In this document: in pieces, positions 1 through 5,200 of the stretch | Layout: every line of letters starts with the position of its first letter | Numbering within the stretch: the stretch's first letter is position 1 | Assembly: GCA_015661135.1 (NCBI GenBank) | Contig: JACVXW010000169.1 | Coordinates: forward strand, 1 to 8,337 | Length of the DNA: 8,337 nucleotides | Origin: Chloroflexota bacterium | Lineage (GTDB): Bacteria; Chloroflexota; Limnocylindria; Limnocylindrales; CSP1-4 | Reading direction: 5' to 3' | The notes under the pieces: generated by a model | Seen by the model: only the letters and a program-made list of their open reading frames with translations | Databases searched by the model: none | What the model was told of the DNA's origin: nothing | Program-made: the position numbers and the translations under genes

Positions 1-312
1 CCGATCGACCTCGATGCGGCGACGCGACTGGCGTCCCTCGAGCCGGTCGACGTCGGGAGCGCAGCCGACGGGCTCCTGGTCACGGTCACCGAGACGACCG
101 GGTTCGTCGTCGCGGCGTCTCCCGACTCGTGGGTCGCGATCTTCGGCCTGTATACCCCGAGCGTTCGACCGCCGGACATCATCGCCGGCCAGGTCCGGTT
201 GTTGAGGAGCCTGCTTGCCGGCCGCGAGGCGACCATCGACCAGGTCATCCTGTCCGAACCCGAGAGAGGCACGTTCACCTTGCGGTCTCCCTCCCCGAGC
301 AGCGCTCCGTGA
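1..312 (+). CDS. ftsQ: Cell division protein FtsQ/DivIB, C-terminal fragment (5' end cut by window)
   Basis: The open frame runs from the window edge to TGA at 310-312 and gives the last 103 residues. FtsQ/DivIB is a bitopic membrane protein that links FtsB/FtsL to the septal peptidoglycan synthase. Only the end of its extracytoplasmic beta domain is seen here. The fragment begins with a 'LASLEPVDV' stretch, then 'GLLVTVTETTGFVVA', then 'SWVAIFGLYTP' (about residues 43-53), then a helix 'IAGQVRLLRSLLA' and 'IDQVILSEPERGTFTL'. The pattern FG-x-Y, followed by a charged helix of the form Q-x-x-x-L-R-x-L-L and then a closing beta strand with 'P-E-x-G-T', is typical of FtsQ C-termini. Position directly before sbp-ftsA-ftsZ strongly supports the call. 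The POTRA domain and membrane anchor would lie upstream of the window. Identification rests on this pattern plus synteny, since FtsQ is poorly conserved in sequence. Confidence 0.8.
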   Translation, partial: PIDLDAATRLASLEPVDVGSAADGLLVTVTETTGFVVAASPDSWVAIFGLYTPSVRPPDIIAGQVRLLRSLLAGREATIDQVILSEPERGTFTLRSPSPSSAP

Positions 313-397
313 TGATCCCGGCCGTCATGGGCCCCGACACGATCACGAGATCCGCTGGCTCGTGCGGTCCGAGTTGCCCGTCCGGGCGTCGGTCGGG

Positions 398-403
398 TAG
401 CCT
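398..403 (+). promoter_or_regulatory. Weak candidate -10 element upstream of sbp-ftsA
   Basis: TAGCCT at 398-403 is preceded by GGG and followed by TG. It resembles the GGCTAnACTCG-type -10 seen upstream of yggT and of the Rossmann-protein gene. A TTGCCC at 374-379 sits 18 bases upstream and could serve as a -35. It lies in the 124-base gap between ftsQ and sbp, the only gap in this part long enough for a separate promoter. It would give a leader of roughly 27 bases before the sbp start. This is a pattern call only. Confidence 0.25.
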
Positions 404-436
404 TGCAGAAACGCACCGCAGCGAGGTCGACCCACG

Positions 437-760
437 GTGTTCCTACCCCTCGGGGGCCTGCTCGTGGGTGTCCTGCTCGGACTCGTCCTCAACGTTACCG
501 TCAGCTTCGATTTCAGCCGCTACTCGGCCGTGGCGATTCTCGCCGCGCTGGACTCGGTCCTCGGGGCGGTGCGGGCGGAGCTGGACGGGGTCTACGACAA
601 TCGGATCTTCATCTCGGGCTTCGTCACGAACGCCGTGGTCGCCGTGATCCTGACGTTCATCGGTGACCGGCTGGGGCTGGATCTGTACCTGGTGGCGCTC
701 ATCAACTTCGGGTTCCGGATCTTCAACAACGTCGCCCTGATCCGGCGACACTTCATCTGA
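437..760 (+). CDS. sbp: Small basic membrane protein Sbp (DUF1290)
   Basis: This is a 107-residue membrane protein of the DUF1290 / small basic protein family. The signature parts are visible in order: an N-terminal hydrophobic helix with glycines (about 4-22), 'YSAVAILAALDSVLGAVRAEL' (29-49, where the family shows Y-x-x-x-A-I-L-A-A-L-D-S), 'IFISGFVTNAVVAVILTFIGDRLGLDLY' (57-84), and 'FGFRIFNNVALIRRH' (91-105). Three or four membrane segments are likely. The role is poorly defined; in Bacillus subtilis sbp lies just upstream of ftsA-ftsZ, and the same place here supports orthology. The start is GTG at 437, with GAGG at 423-426 as a modest ribosome site. No earlier in-frame start codon is seen just upstream. 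It ends 32 bases before ftsA, so the two are probably co-transcribed. Confidence 0.9.
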   Translation: MFLPLGGLLVGVLLGLVLNVTVSFDFSRYSAVAILAALDSVLGAVRAELDGVYDNRIFISGFVTNAVVAVILTFIGDRLGLDLYLVALINFGFRIFNNVALIRRHFI

Positions 761-792
761 CCCGGGGCGACCGGGAGGGAGCAGGCAGAAGC

Positions 793-2022
793 GTGGTGGA
801 AGGCGTCCTCGTCGGTATCGACGTCGGCACGAGCAAGGTCTGTGCGCTCATCGGCGAGGTCGGCCGGGACGGCCGGGTCACCGTGATCGGGCACGGGACG
901 GTGCCCTCGTCCGGGCTCAAGAAGGGCGCCGTCGTCAACATCGACCTGACGGTCCGGAGCATCGCCGACGCCGTGGAGCGAGCTGAACGACTGTCCGGCT
1001 GGAAGATCGACAAGGCGTTCGTGGGTGTTGGCGGGGCCCAGGTCGAGAGCCTCAACTCCACCGGCCAGGTGGCCGTGACCGCGCACGATCGCGAGGTCAG
1101 CCGTGAGGACATTCTCCGCGCGATCGAGGTCGCCCGGGCGGTTGCCATCCCGTCCAATCGCGAGGTCCTCCACGTCGAGCGGCGTGGCTTCATCGTCGAC
1201 GGCCAGGAGGGCGTCAAGGACCCGCTCGGGATGAGCGCCCTTCGCCTCGAGGTCGAGACCCACATCGTCACCGCGCCCGCGACCGCGGTTCAGAACCTGA
1301 CCAAGTGCGTGGCCGCGGCCGGGGTCAAGATCGACGAGCGGGTCGCGAACGCCCTCGCGGCGGCGGACGCCGTGGCGACGGACACGGAGAAGGAGCTCGG
1401 CGTCGCGGTCGCCGACATCGGGGCCGGCACCATCGATCTCGCCATGTTCAACGAGGGCTCGCCGTTCCACACGAGCGTCCTCCCCGTCGGCGGCAATTTC
1501 GTCACGAATGACGTGGCGATCGGCATCAAGACCTCGCTGCCCGTTGCCGAGGAGCTCAAGCTCCACCATGGCACCTGCGACCTGCGCGGCGTGACCGAGG
1601 ACGAGGAGATCAGCGTCTCGGTCCTCGGCGAGGAGGCCGGCCGGATGATCAGCCGGCTCGAGCTGTGCCAGGTCATCGAGGCCCGGATGCGCGAGACGTT
1701 CGAACTCCTGGGTGCAGAGATGCGGGCGGCCGGCGCGGGCATGCTCCCGGCCGGGATCATCCTCACCGGCGGGGCTTCCCAGCTGTCCGGGATCGCGGAG
1801 CTCGGCCGCGAGGTCCTCCAGATGCCGGTCCGCGTCGTCGCCCCGACGGGCGTGGGTGGCCTGACCGACACGATCCTCACGCCGGCGTACGCGACGGCGA
1901 TCGGCCTCCTCCACTGGGGCGCCCGGTCGCTCGCCGAGGGCGAGCCGGCGCGCTACGAGTCGGCGCCGGCGTTCGGCATCCTCGGGCGCCTCCGGGACGC
2001 CCTCCGGAGCATCTTCCCGTAG
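793..2022 (+). CDS. ftsA: Cell division protein FtsA (actin-like FtsZ membrane tether)
   Basis: This 409-residue protein has the normal FtsA length. FtsA is an actin-family ATPase that polymerises on the inner face of the membrane, binds the FtsZ tail and recruits later divisome proteins. Visible parts are phosphate loop 1 'VGIDVGTSKVCALIGE' (7-22), the FtsA-specific 1C region (about 80-165), phosphate loop 2 'VADIGAGTIDLAMF' (206-219), the 'GGNFVTNDVAIGI' block (233-245), and the adenosine loop 'GIILTGGASQLSGI' (321-334). The extreme C-terminus 'FGILGRLRDALRSIF' (394-408) is a short amphipathic helix matching the membrane-targeting sequence. The start is GTG at 793, with GGAGGG at 774-779 a little distant; a second GTG follows at 796 and cannot be excluded. 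It follows sbp by 32 bases and precedes ftsZ by 164 bases. Confidence 0.96.
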   Translation: MVEGVLVGIDVGTSKVCALIGEVGRDGRVTVIGHGTVPSSGLKKGAVVNIDLTVRSIADAVERAERLSGWKIDKAFVGVGGAQVESLNSTGQVAVTAHDREVSREDILRAIEVARAVAIPSNREVLHVERRGFIVDGQEGVKDPLGMSALRLEVETHIVTAPATAVQNLTKCVAAAGVKIDERVANALAAADAVATDTEKELGVAVADIGAGTIDLAMFNEGSPFHTSVLPVGGNFVTNDVAIGIKTSLPVAEELKLHHGTCDLRGVTEDEEISVSVLGEEAGRMISRLELCQVIEARMRETFELLGAEMRAAGAGMLPAGIILTGGASQLSGIAELGREVLQMPVRVVAPTGVGGLTDTILTPAYATAIGLLHWGARSLAEGEPARYESAPAFGILGRLRDALRSIFP

Positions 2023-2059
2023 GTCGCAGCCCCGTGCTGGCCGCCGGACGGCGTCCGAG

Positions 2060-2068
2060 TTATCCACG
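2060..2068 (+). promoter_or_regulatory. Candidate DnaA box 1 (TTATCCACG)
   Basis: TTATCCACG differs at one position from the DnaA-box consensus TTATCCACA. It lies in the ftsA-ftsZ gap, 126 bases before the ftsZ start. A second one-mismatch copy follows at 2137. AT-rich heptamers such as TTATCCA are rare in DNA this GC-rich, which makes a pair in one short gap noteworthy. Binding is not shown. Confidence 0.35.
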
Positions 2069-2084
2069 ATTCGGCCCAGAATCG
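2067..2084 (+). repeat. Perfect 6-bp inverted repeat between ftsA and ftsZ
   Basis: CGATTC (2067-2072) and GAATCG (2079-2084) are perfect complements around the loop GGCCCA. The hairpin begins 45 bases after the ftsA stop and overlaps the end of DnaA-box candidate 1. No T-run follows, so it is a poor intrinsic terminator. It may be an operator-like dyad or a processing hairpin. Confidence 0.35.
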
Positions 2085-2136
2085 AGGGGCACATCACGGG
2101 GGCGCCGATACCGCTCCAGGACGGCTCCGGGTCACC

Positions 2137-2145
2137 TTATCCAGA
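2137..2145 (+). promoter_or_regulatory. Candidate DnaA box 2 (TTATCCAGA)
   Basis: TTATCCAGA differs at one position from TTATCCACA and has the same orientation as the copy at 2060-2068, 77 bases downstream of it. It ends 41 bases before the ftsZ start codon, where a regulator could affect ftsZ transcription. This is a motif match only. Confidence 0.35.
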
Positions 2146-2175
2146 CGGTTCAGCCTCGGCCCCGGGAAGGCCAAT

Positions 2176-2180
2176 GGAGG
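2176..2180 (+). promoter_or_regulatory. Shine-Dalgarno site of ftsZ
   Basis: GGAGG at 2176-2180 lies 6 bases before GTG at 2187. This strong site fixes the ftsZ start, although the same frame is open far upstream inside ftsA. Confidence 0.8.
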
Positions 2181-2186
2181 AGTACG

Positions 2187-3398
2187 GTGGCCCTGCGTTC
2201 TGATTCGGAAAACTTTGCCCTGATCCGCGTCATCGGTGTCGGCGGCGGCGGCAGCAACGCCGTGAACCGGATGATCCGCGCCGAGATGATGGGCGTCGAG
2301 TTCATCGCGCTGAACACGGATGCGCAGGCCCTCCTCCAGGCCGACGCGCCGCACAAGATCCGGATCGGGGACAAGATCACCCGCGGCCTCGGTGCCGGCG
2401 GCGACGCTTCCATCGGCCAGCGCGCTGCCGAGGAGGATGCCGACAAGATCGGCCAGGCTCTCGAGGGCTCGGACATGGTCTTCATCACGGCGGGTCTTGG
2501 TGGAGGTACCGGGTCCGGTGCCGCTCCGGTCGTTGCCGAACTGGCCAAAGCCGCTGGCGCACTGACTATTGCCGTCGTCACCAAGCCCTTCTCGTTCGAG
2601 GGCGCCAAGCGCAAGCTCGCGGCCGAAAAGTCCGCCGAAGAGCTCAAGGCCAAGGTGGACACGCTGATCACGATCCCGAATGACCGTCTCCGGGACGTGG
2701 TCCAGAAGAACACCTCCATCCTGGACGCCTTCCGCGTCGTGGACGACGTGTTGCGCCAGGGCGTTCAGGGAATCAGCGACATCATCACGATGCCCGGCCT
2801 CATCAACCTGGATTTCGCCGACGTCCGCGCGATCATGAAGGACGCCGGCTCGGCCCTGATGGGGATCGGCCGCGCCAGTGGCGACAACCGCGCGGTAGAG
2901 GCCGCCCGCCAGGCGATCTCCAGCCCGCTCCTGGAGGTCAACATCAACGGCGCCCAGGGGATCCTGTTCAACGTTACCGGCTCGTCCAACCTGTCGCTGT
3001 TCGAAGTGACGGAGGCTGCCGAGGAGATCCGCGCAGCTGCGGACCCGGAGGCCAACATCATCTTCGGGACCAGCTTCAACGAGCGGCTCGGCGACGAGGT
3101 CATGATCACGGTCATCGCGACGGGCTTCGACGGTCGGCGGACGACCCATCGCGGCCCGGCCCACGCGGCCGCACCGGTGGATGCGACCGCCCGGGCGCCG
3201 CGCGACTTCCTCGAGGAGCTGGAGCGCCAGCGGACCCAACTCAACGACGCCGGCGTCCCGGACGCCCCGGGCGCCCGCCCGGACGAGGCCGCCGCCCGCA
3301 ACGGCGGCCGCTCGGTCGGGGAGCCGGCGCCCGTCAAGCGCGCGGCTTTCGACGCGGACGACCTGGAAATCCCCTCGTTCCTCCGCCGCCAAAAGTAG
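2187..3398 (+). CDS. ftsZ: Cell division GTPase FtsZ
   Basis: This tubulin-like GTPase of 403 residues forms the cytokinetic Z-ring at midcell. The parts run in the expected order: an N-terminal Rossmann region 'RVIGVGGGGSNAVNRM' (14-29), the 'LNTDAQAL' loop (42-49), the tubulin signature 'GGGTGSG' (105-111), 'PFSFEG' (134-139), and the T7 catalytic loop 'NLDFADVRAIM' (207-217), whose N207, D209 and D212 insert into the neighbouring subunit's nucleotide site. The C-terminal domain ends near 'GFDGRR' (313-318). A proline/alanine-rich linker of about 70 residues follows, then the conserved tail peptide 'DLEIPSFLRRQ' (392-402) that binds FtsA. The GTG start at 2187 was chosen for its GGAGG site and because it gives a normal FtsZ N-terminus; the frame is open further upstream. 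It is separated from ftsA by a 164-base gap with candidate regulatory sites. Confidence 0.98.
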   Translation: MALRSDSENFALIRVIGVGGGGSNAVNRMIRAEMMGVEFIALNTDAQALLQADAPHKIRIGDKITRGLGAGGDASIGQRAAEEDADKIGQALEGSDMVFITAGLGGGTGSGAAPVVAELAKAAGALTIAVVTKPFSFEGAKRKLAAEKSAEELKAKVDTLITIPNDRLRDVVQKNTSILDAFRVVDDVLRQGVQGISDIITMPGLINLDFADVRAIMKDAGSALMGIGRASGDNRAVEAARQAISSPLLEVNINGAQGILFNVTGSSNLSLFEVTEAAEEIRAAADPEANIIFGTSFNERLGDEVMITVIATGFDGRRTTHRGPAHAAAPVDATARAPRDFLEELERQRTQLNDAGVPDAPGARPDEAAARNGGRSVGEPAPVKRAAFDADDLEIPSFLRRQK

Positions 3399-3591
3399 GG
3401 CGACGCCGGATGCGGCCCGCTGCGGCGTTGCCGGCTCCGGGCGCTCGCTCACGCACCTTGAGGTCCGCTCGCTCGCGTCCTCGCCATTGCCTTGCCGCGG
3501 GCTCGCCTGCGGCGTTGCGAGTTACGCTTGCGGGCGTCTGACGCGGCGGGTGGTCGCCTCGATGCTCGCCTGAGGCGCCGCGTGTCGGTTC
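3399..3591. repeat. GC-rich intergenic region with short direct repeats between ftsZ and yggS
   Basis: This 193-base gap holds no convincing gene. It has internal redundancy: CTGCGGCGTTGC at 3420-3431 and again at 3507-3518; CGCTCGCTC at 3442-3450 and 3466-3474; and GCTCGCCTGCGGCG at 3501-3514 with a one-mismatch copy at 3564-3577. Its look differs from the coding DNA on both sides. It could be a degenerate intergenic repeat family or a regulatory leader. TACGCT at 3523-3528 is a very weak -10 candidate. Confidence 0.45.
3541..3583 (+). repeat. Hairpin just upstream of yggS
   Basis: ACGCGGCG (3541-3548) is perfectly complementary to CGCCGCGT (3576-3583). A competing inner stem is possible between CGCCTC (3555-3560) and GAGGCG (3572-3577), so the two cannot form fully together. 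The structure ends 8 bases before the yggS ATG, over the place where a ribosome site should be. There is no T-run. It may limit translation of yggS or stabilise the 3' end of the ftsZ message. Confidence 0.4.
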
Positions 3592-4374
3592 ATGCAGAGC
3601 GATAGCACCGATCTCGACCTGAATCCCGGCCCGTTCCGGTTCGATCCGGCGGAGGCGGCCGCCCTCGGTCTGGCCCGTGCCCGCGCCCTCGAACGGATCG
3701 AGCACGCTGCGCGGCGGGCCGGCCGGTCGGCAACCGAGATCATGCTCGTGGCGGTGTCAAAGACCGTCCCGCCGGCACGCCTTCGGGCCGCGGTCGCGGC
3801 CGGCCTCGACACTCTCGGCGAGAACCGCGTCCAGGAAGCGCTTGCCAAGATGGACGAAGTGGCGGGCGCGACATGGCACCTGGTCGGTCCCCTCCAGGCG
3901 AACAAGGCCCGACGAGTCGTCGAACGGTTCGGGCTCGTTCAGACAGTTGACGGCACGACGCTAGCCGAGCGCCTCAGCCGCCTCTCCGCGGAAATCCGAC
4001 CCGGCCGGCCGCTGCCGGTGCTCATCCAGGTCAACGTGGACGACGATCCGACGAAGACGGGGTTCAGCCCGTCGGATCTGACAGCAGCGCTTCCGGCGGT
4101 CCTGGACCTGCCCGACCTCGATGTGCGTGGGCTGATGACGGTCGGTCGGCTGGTCCCGGAATCGGAGGCCGCCAGGCCGACCTTCGTCGCCCTCCGCCGG
4201 TTGTCCGAAACGCTCAGGCGGCGCCACCCGGGCCTTGGGCCGGACCTCTCGATGGGGATGAGTGATGACTACGAGGTGGCCGTGGAAGAAGGAGCCACGG
4301 TCGTCCGGGTCGGCCGGGCGATTTTCGGCGAGCGACCGGCGGCCGGCGGACCGGGAGCGGCCGAGGCCGAGTGA
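3592..4374 (+). CDS. yggS: YggS/YlmE family pyridoxal-phosphate homeostasis protein (PLPBP)
   Basis: This 260-residue protein is of the fold-III alanine-racemase-like, PLP-binding family that buffers free PLP and affects amino-acid and keto-acid balance; it has no established enzyme activity. Features seen are 'IMLVAVSKTVP' (50-60) with the PLP lysine at K57, 'LGENRVQEA', 'WHLVGPLQANKARRV', 'VLIQVNVDDDPTKTGF', 'VRGLMTVG', and the family's C-terminal block 'SMGMSDDYEVAVEEGATVV' followed by 'RVGRAIFG', which binds the phosphate. The N-terminus carries about 25 extra residues compared with short family members. The ATG at 3592 is the first possible start, because an in-frame TGA lies at 3571-3573. 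No clear ribosome site precedes it. A ylmE-type gene after ftsZ is a known arrangement in Gram-positive-type division clusters. Confidence 0.95.
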   Translation: MQSDSTDLDLNPGPFRFDPAEAAALGLARARALERIEHAARRAGRSATEIMLVAVSKTVPPARLRAAVAAGLDTLGENRVQEALAKMDEVAGATWHLVGPLQANKARRVVERFGLVQTVDGTTLAERLSRLSAEIRPGRPLPVLIQVNVDDDPTKTGFSPSDLTAALPAVLDLPDLDVRGLMTVGRLVPESEAARPTFVALRRLSETLRRRHPGLGPDLSMGMSDDYEVAVEEGATVVRVGRAIFGERPAAGGPGAAEAE

Positions 4375-4412
4375 ATCGGACCAGCGACGGGCGATCCGGG
4401 ACAGTCGTTCAC

Positions 4413-4431
4413 GTAGGCTAGACTCGGCGCG
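4413..4431 (+). promoter_or_regulatory. Candidate promoter giving a leaderless yggT transcript
   Basis: TAGACT at 4419-4424 preceded by GTAGGC forms an extended -10 of the form G-n-TAnnnT. Seven bases separate it from the yggT ATG at 4432, so transcription would begin at or next to the start codon. No Shine-Dalgarno sequence is present. Of 19 positions, 15 match the element at 7907-7925. A good -35 is not visible. Confidence 0.5.
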
Positions 4432-4680
4432 ATGGGTACCGCATTCCTCCTCAACTTCTTGCGCTTCCTGGCGCTCGCCCTCGAGATCCTCGTCATCGGG
4501 CGCGTCCTGCTGTCCTACGTCGAGCCGGCCGGAGAGTCCCGCGTGGCACGGTTCCTGATCCAGGTGACGGAGCCCGTCCTGGGGCCCGTGCGGAGGCTCC
4601 TGCCGAAGGGCGGCATGTTCGACTTCTCGCCACTCATCGTGATCCTCGTCCTCGGAGCAATCGTTCGAACCCTGTCATGA
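4432..4680 (+). CDS. yggT: YggT/YlmG family membrane protein
   Basis: This 82-residue integral membrane protein has two hydrophobic helices, about residues 3-25 and 60-81. Between them is the family signature: 'RVLLSYVEP' (24-32), then 'FLIQVTEPVLGPVRRLLPKGGMFDFSPL' (42-69), in which TEP-x-L-x-P-x-R-R and DFSP are the hallmark motifs. YggT/YlmG proteins lie next to ylmE and division genes and are linked to membrane and nucleoid or division organisation; the exact biochemical role is unknown. The gene starts 57 bases after yggS, with its own likely promoter. It overlaps the next gene by ATGA (4677-4680), so the two were translationally coupled. A sepF (ylmF) gene, often found between ylmE and ylmG, does not fit in the short gap. 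Confidence 0.93.
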   Translation: MGTAFLLNFLRFLALALEILVIGRVLLSYVEPAGESRVARFLIQVTEPVLGPVRRLLPKGGMFDFSPLIVILVLGAIVRTLS

Positions 4681-4888
4681 CCACGCCCGACCCGCGCGAG
4701 CTCCGAATTCCGGTTCGGGTGACCGCGCGAAGCGGACGAGACGTGATCGAGGGCGTGCGCGACGGCCACCTGATCGTCCGGGTCGCTGCGGTGCCCGCCG
4801 ACGGGCGAGCCAACGAGGCCAGCTCGTGGCCGTCGACGGCGTGGATCGGGCGGCGCTCGTAGCTCGCTGGCCCGACCTGGATGTATGA
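4677..4888 (+). pseudogene. yggU: DUF167 (YggU family) gene broken by internal deletion and frameshift
   Basis: The ATG at 4677 overlaps the yggT stop (ATGA). The first 48 residues fit the DUF167 family: 'ELRIPVRVTARSGRDVIEGV', 'HLIVRVAAVP', and the hallmark 'ADGRANEA' ending at 4820. The frame then turns to non-family sequence and stops at TAG 4860-4862, giving only 61 residues against about 95-100 for the family. From 4820, in another frame, 'QLVAVDGVDRAALVARW' reads to TGA at 4886-4888. That is what the end of a DUF167 protein looks like after its SRxK motif. About 27 residues between the GRANEA motif and the lysine motif are therefore missing. The frame offset requires a loss of 3n+1 bases, for example 79 or 82. 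The gene is probably non-functional, unless the assembly is wrong here. The normal role of DUF167 proteins is not known. Confidence 0.8.
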
Positions 4889-4889
4889 T
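4884..4889 (+). promoter_or_regulatory. Likely -10 element of the tRNA-Val promoter
   Basis: TATGAT matches five of six positions of TATAAT. It would start transcription near 4896, about 31 bases before the tRNA. It overlaps the final stop codon of the broken DUF167 reading frame. A small dyad CCGGCT (4902-4907) / AGCCGG (4911-4916) lies in the tRNA 5' leader and would be removed by processing. No clear -35 is seen. Confidence 0.5.
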
Positions 4890-4926
4890 CGGCGCCCCGA
4901 GCCGGCTGTGAGCCGGAGCGGGCACG

Positions 4927-5003
4927 GGGCGATTGGCTCAGTCGGTTAGAGCGCGCGGTTCACATCCGCGAGGTCACTGGTTCGAATCCAGTATCGCCCA
5001 CCA
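4927..5003 (+). tRNA. tRNA-Val (anticodon CAC), CCA encoded
   Basis: The complete 77-base cloverleaf can be drawn by eye. The acceptor stem is GGGCGAT (4927-4933) with ATCGCCC (4993-4999). The D-arm is GCTC/GAGC (4936-4939, 4949-4952). The anticodon stem is CGCGG/CCGCG (4954-4958, 4966-4970) with loop TTCACAT, placing anticodon CAC at 4961-4963, which reads the GUG valine codon. The variable loop is AGGTC, and the T-arm is ACTGG/CCAGT with loop TTCGAAT. Discriminator A is at 5000 and CCA at 5001-5003 is encoded. GUG is heavily used in this GC-rich genome, so a dedicated CAC isoacceptor is expected. Confidence 0.97.
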
Positions 5004-5016
5004 TCATGCAGCGTTG

Positions 5017-5040
5017 ACGGGGACCCGCCGGGGTCCCCGT
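5017..5040 (+). terminator. Perfect 10-bp hairpin after tRNA-Val
   Basis: ACGGGGACCC (5017-5026) and GGGTCCCCGT (5031-5040) pair without mismatch around the loop GCCG, starting 13 bases after the tRNA. Only a weak T-run (TTCC) follows. It is probably the tRNA transcript terminator. Its symmetry would also allow action on the opposite strand. Confidence 0.7.
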
Positions 5041-5149
5041 TCCGATTCGGCGCCTCGTCACGGAACGAACAGGCAGCGTCACGCGCGGCCATCGTTCCGC
5101 GTCCAACCGGCGTGTCCGGGCGCGGGCCCGGCAGATCCTCCTCCAGGTC

Positions 5150-5176
5150 AACGCCCTCGGCGCCGCCGGGGGCGTT
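5150..5176 (-). terminator. acnA: Strong hairpin downstream of acnA
   Basis: On the + strand AACGCCCTCGGC (5150-5161) pairs with GCCGGGGGCGTT (5165-5176) through 12 base pairs, one of them a G-T wobble, around a three-base loop. It sits 24 bases past the acnA stop codon on the minus strand and is the best terminator candidate for that transcript. It has no T-tract, so it may instead be a stabilising 3' hairpin. No gene is seen in the rest of 5041-5200. Confidence 0.55.
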
Positions 5177-5200
5177 CGGCCGTCCGGGCCGCTGGCGGCA

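Noticed and set aside
592..2097. Long minus-strand open frame (501 codons) opposite ftsA
   Set aside because: It mirrors the clearly coding ftsA frame, its translation is rich in Arg, Asp and Gly without domains, and such antisense frames are common in GC-rich DNA.
1665..2186. In-frame upstream extension of ftsZ, reaching into ftsA
   Set aside because: The extension lies in another frame of ftsA and has no FtsZ-like sequence. GTG 2187 with GGAGG is the natural start.
2094..3452. Long minus-strand open frame (452 codons) opposite ftsZ
   Set aside because: It is a shadow of ftsZ, with no family motifs and no ribosome site.
3523..3528. TACGCT as a -10 for yggS
   Set aside because: Only the TAnnnT skeleton matches, no -35 is visible, and the gap is repetitive, so it is not listed as a separate promoter.
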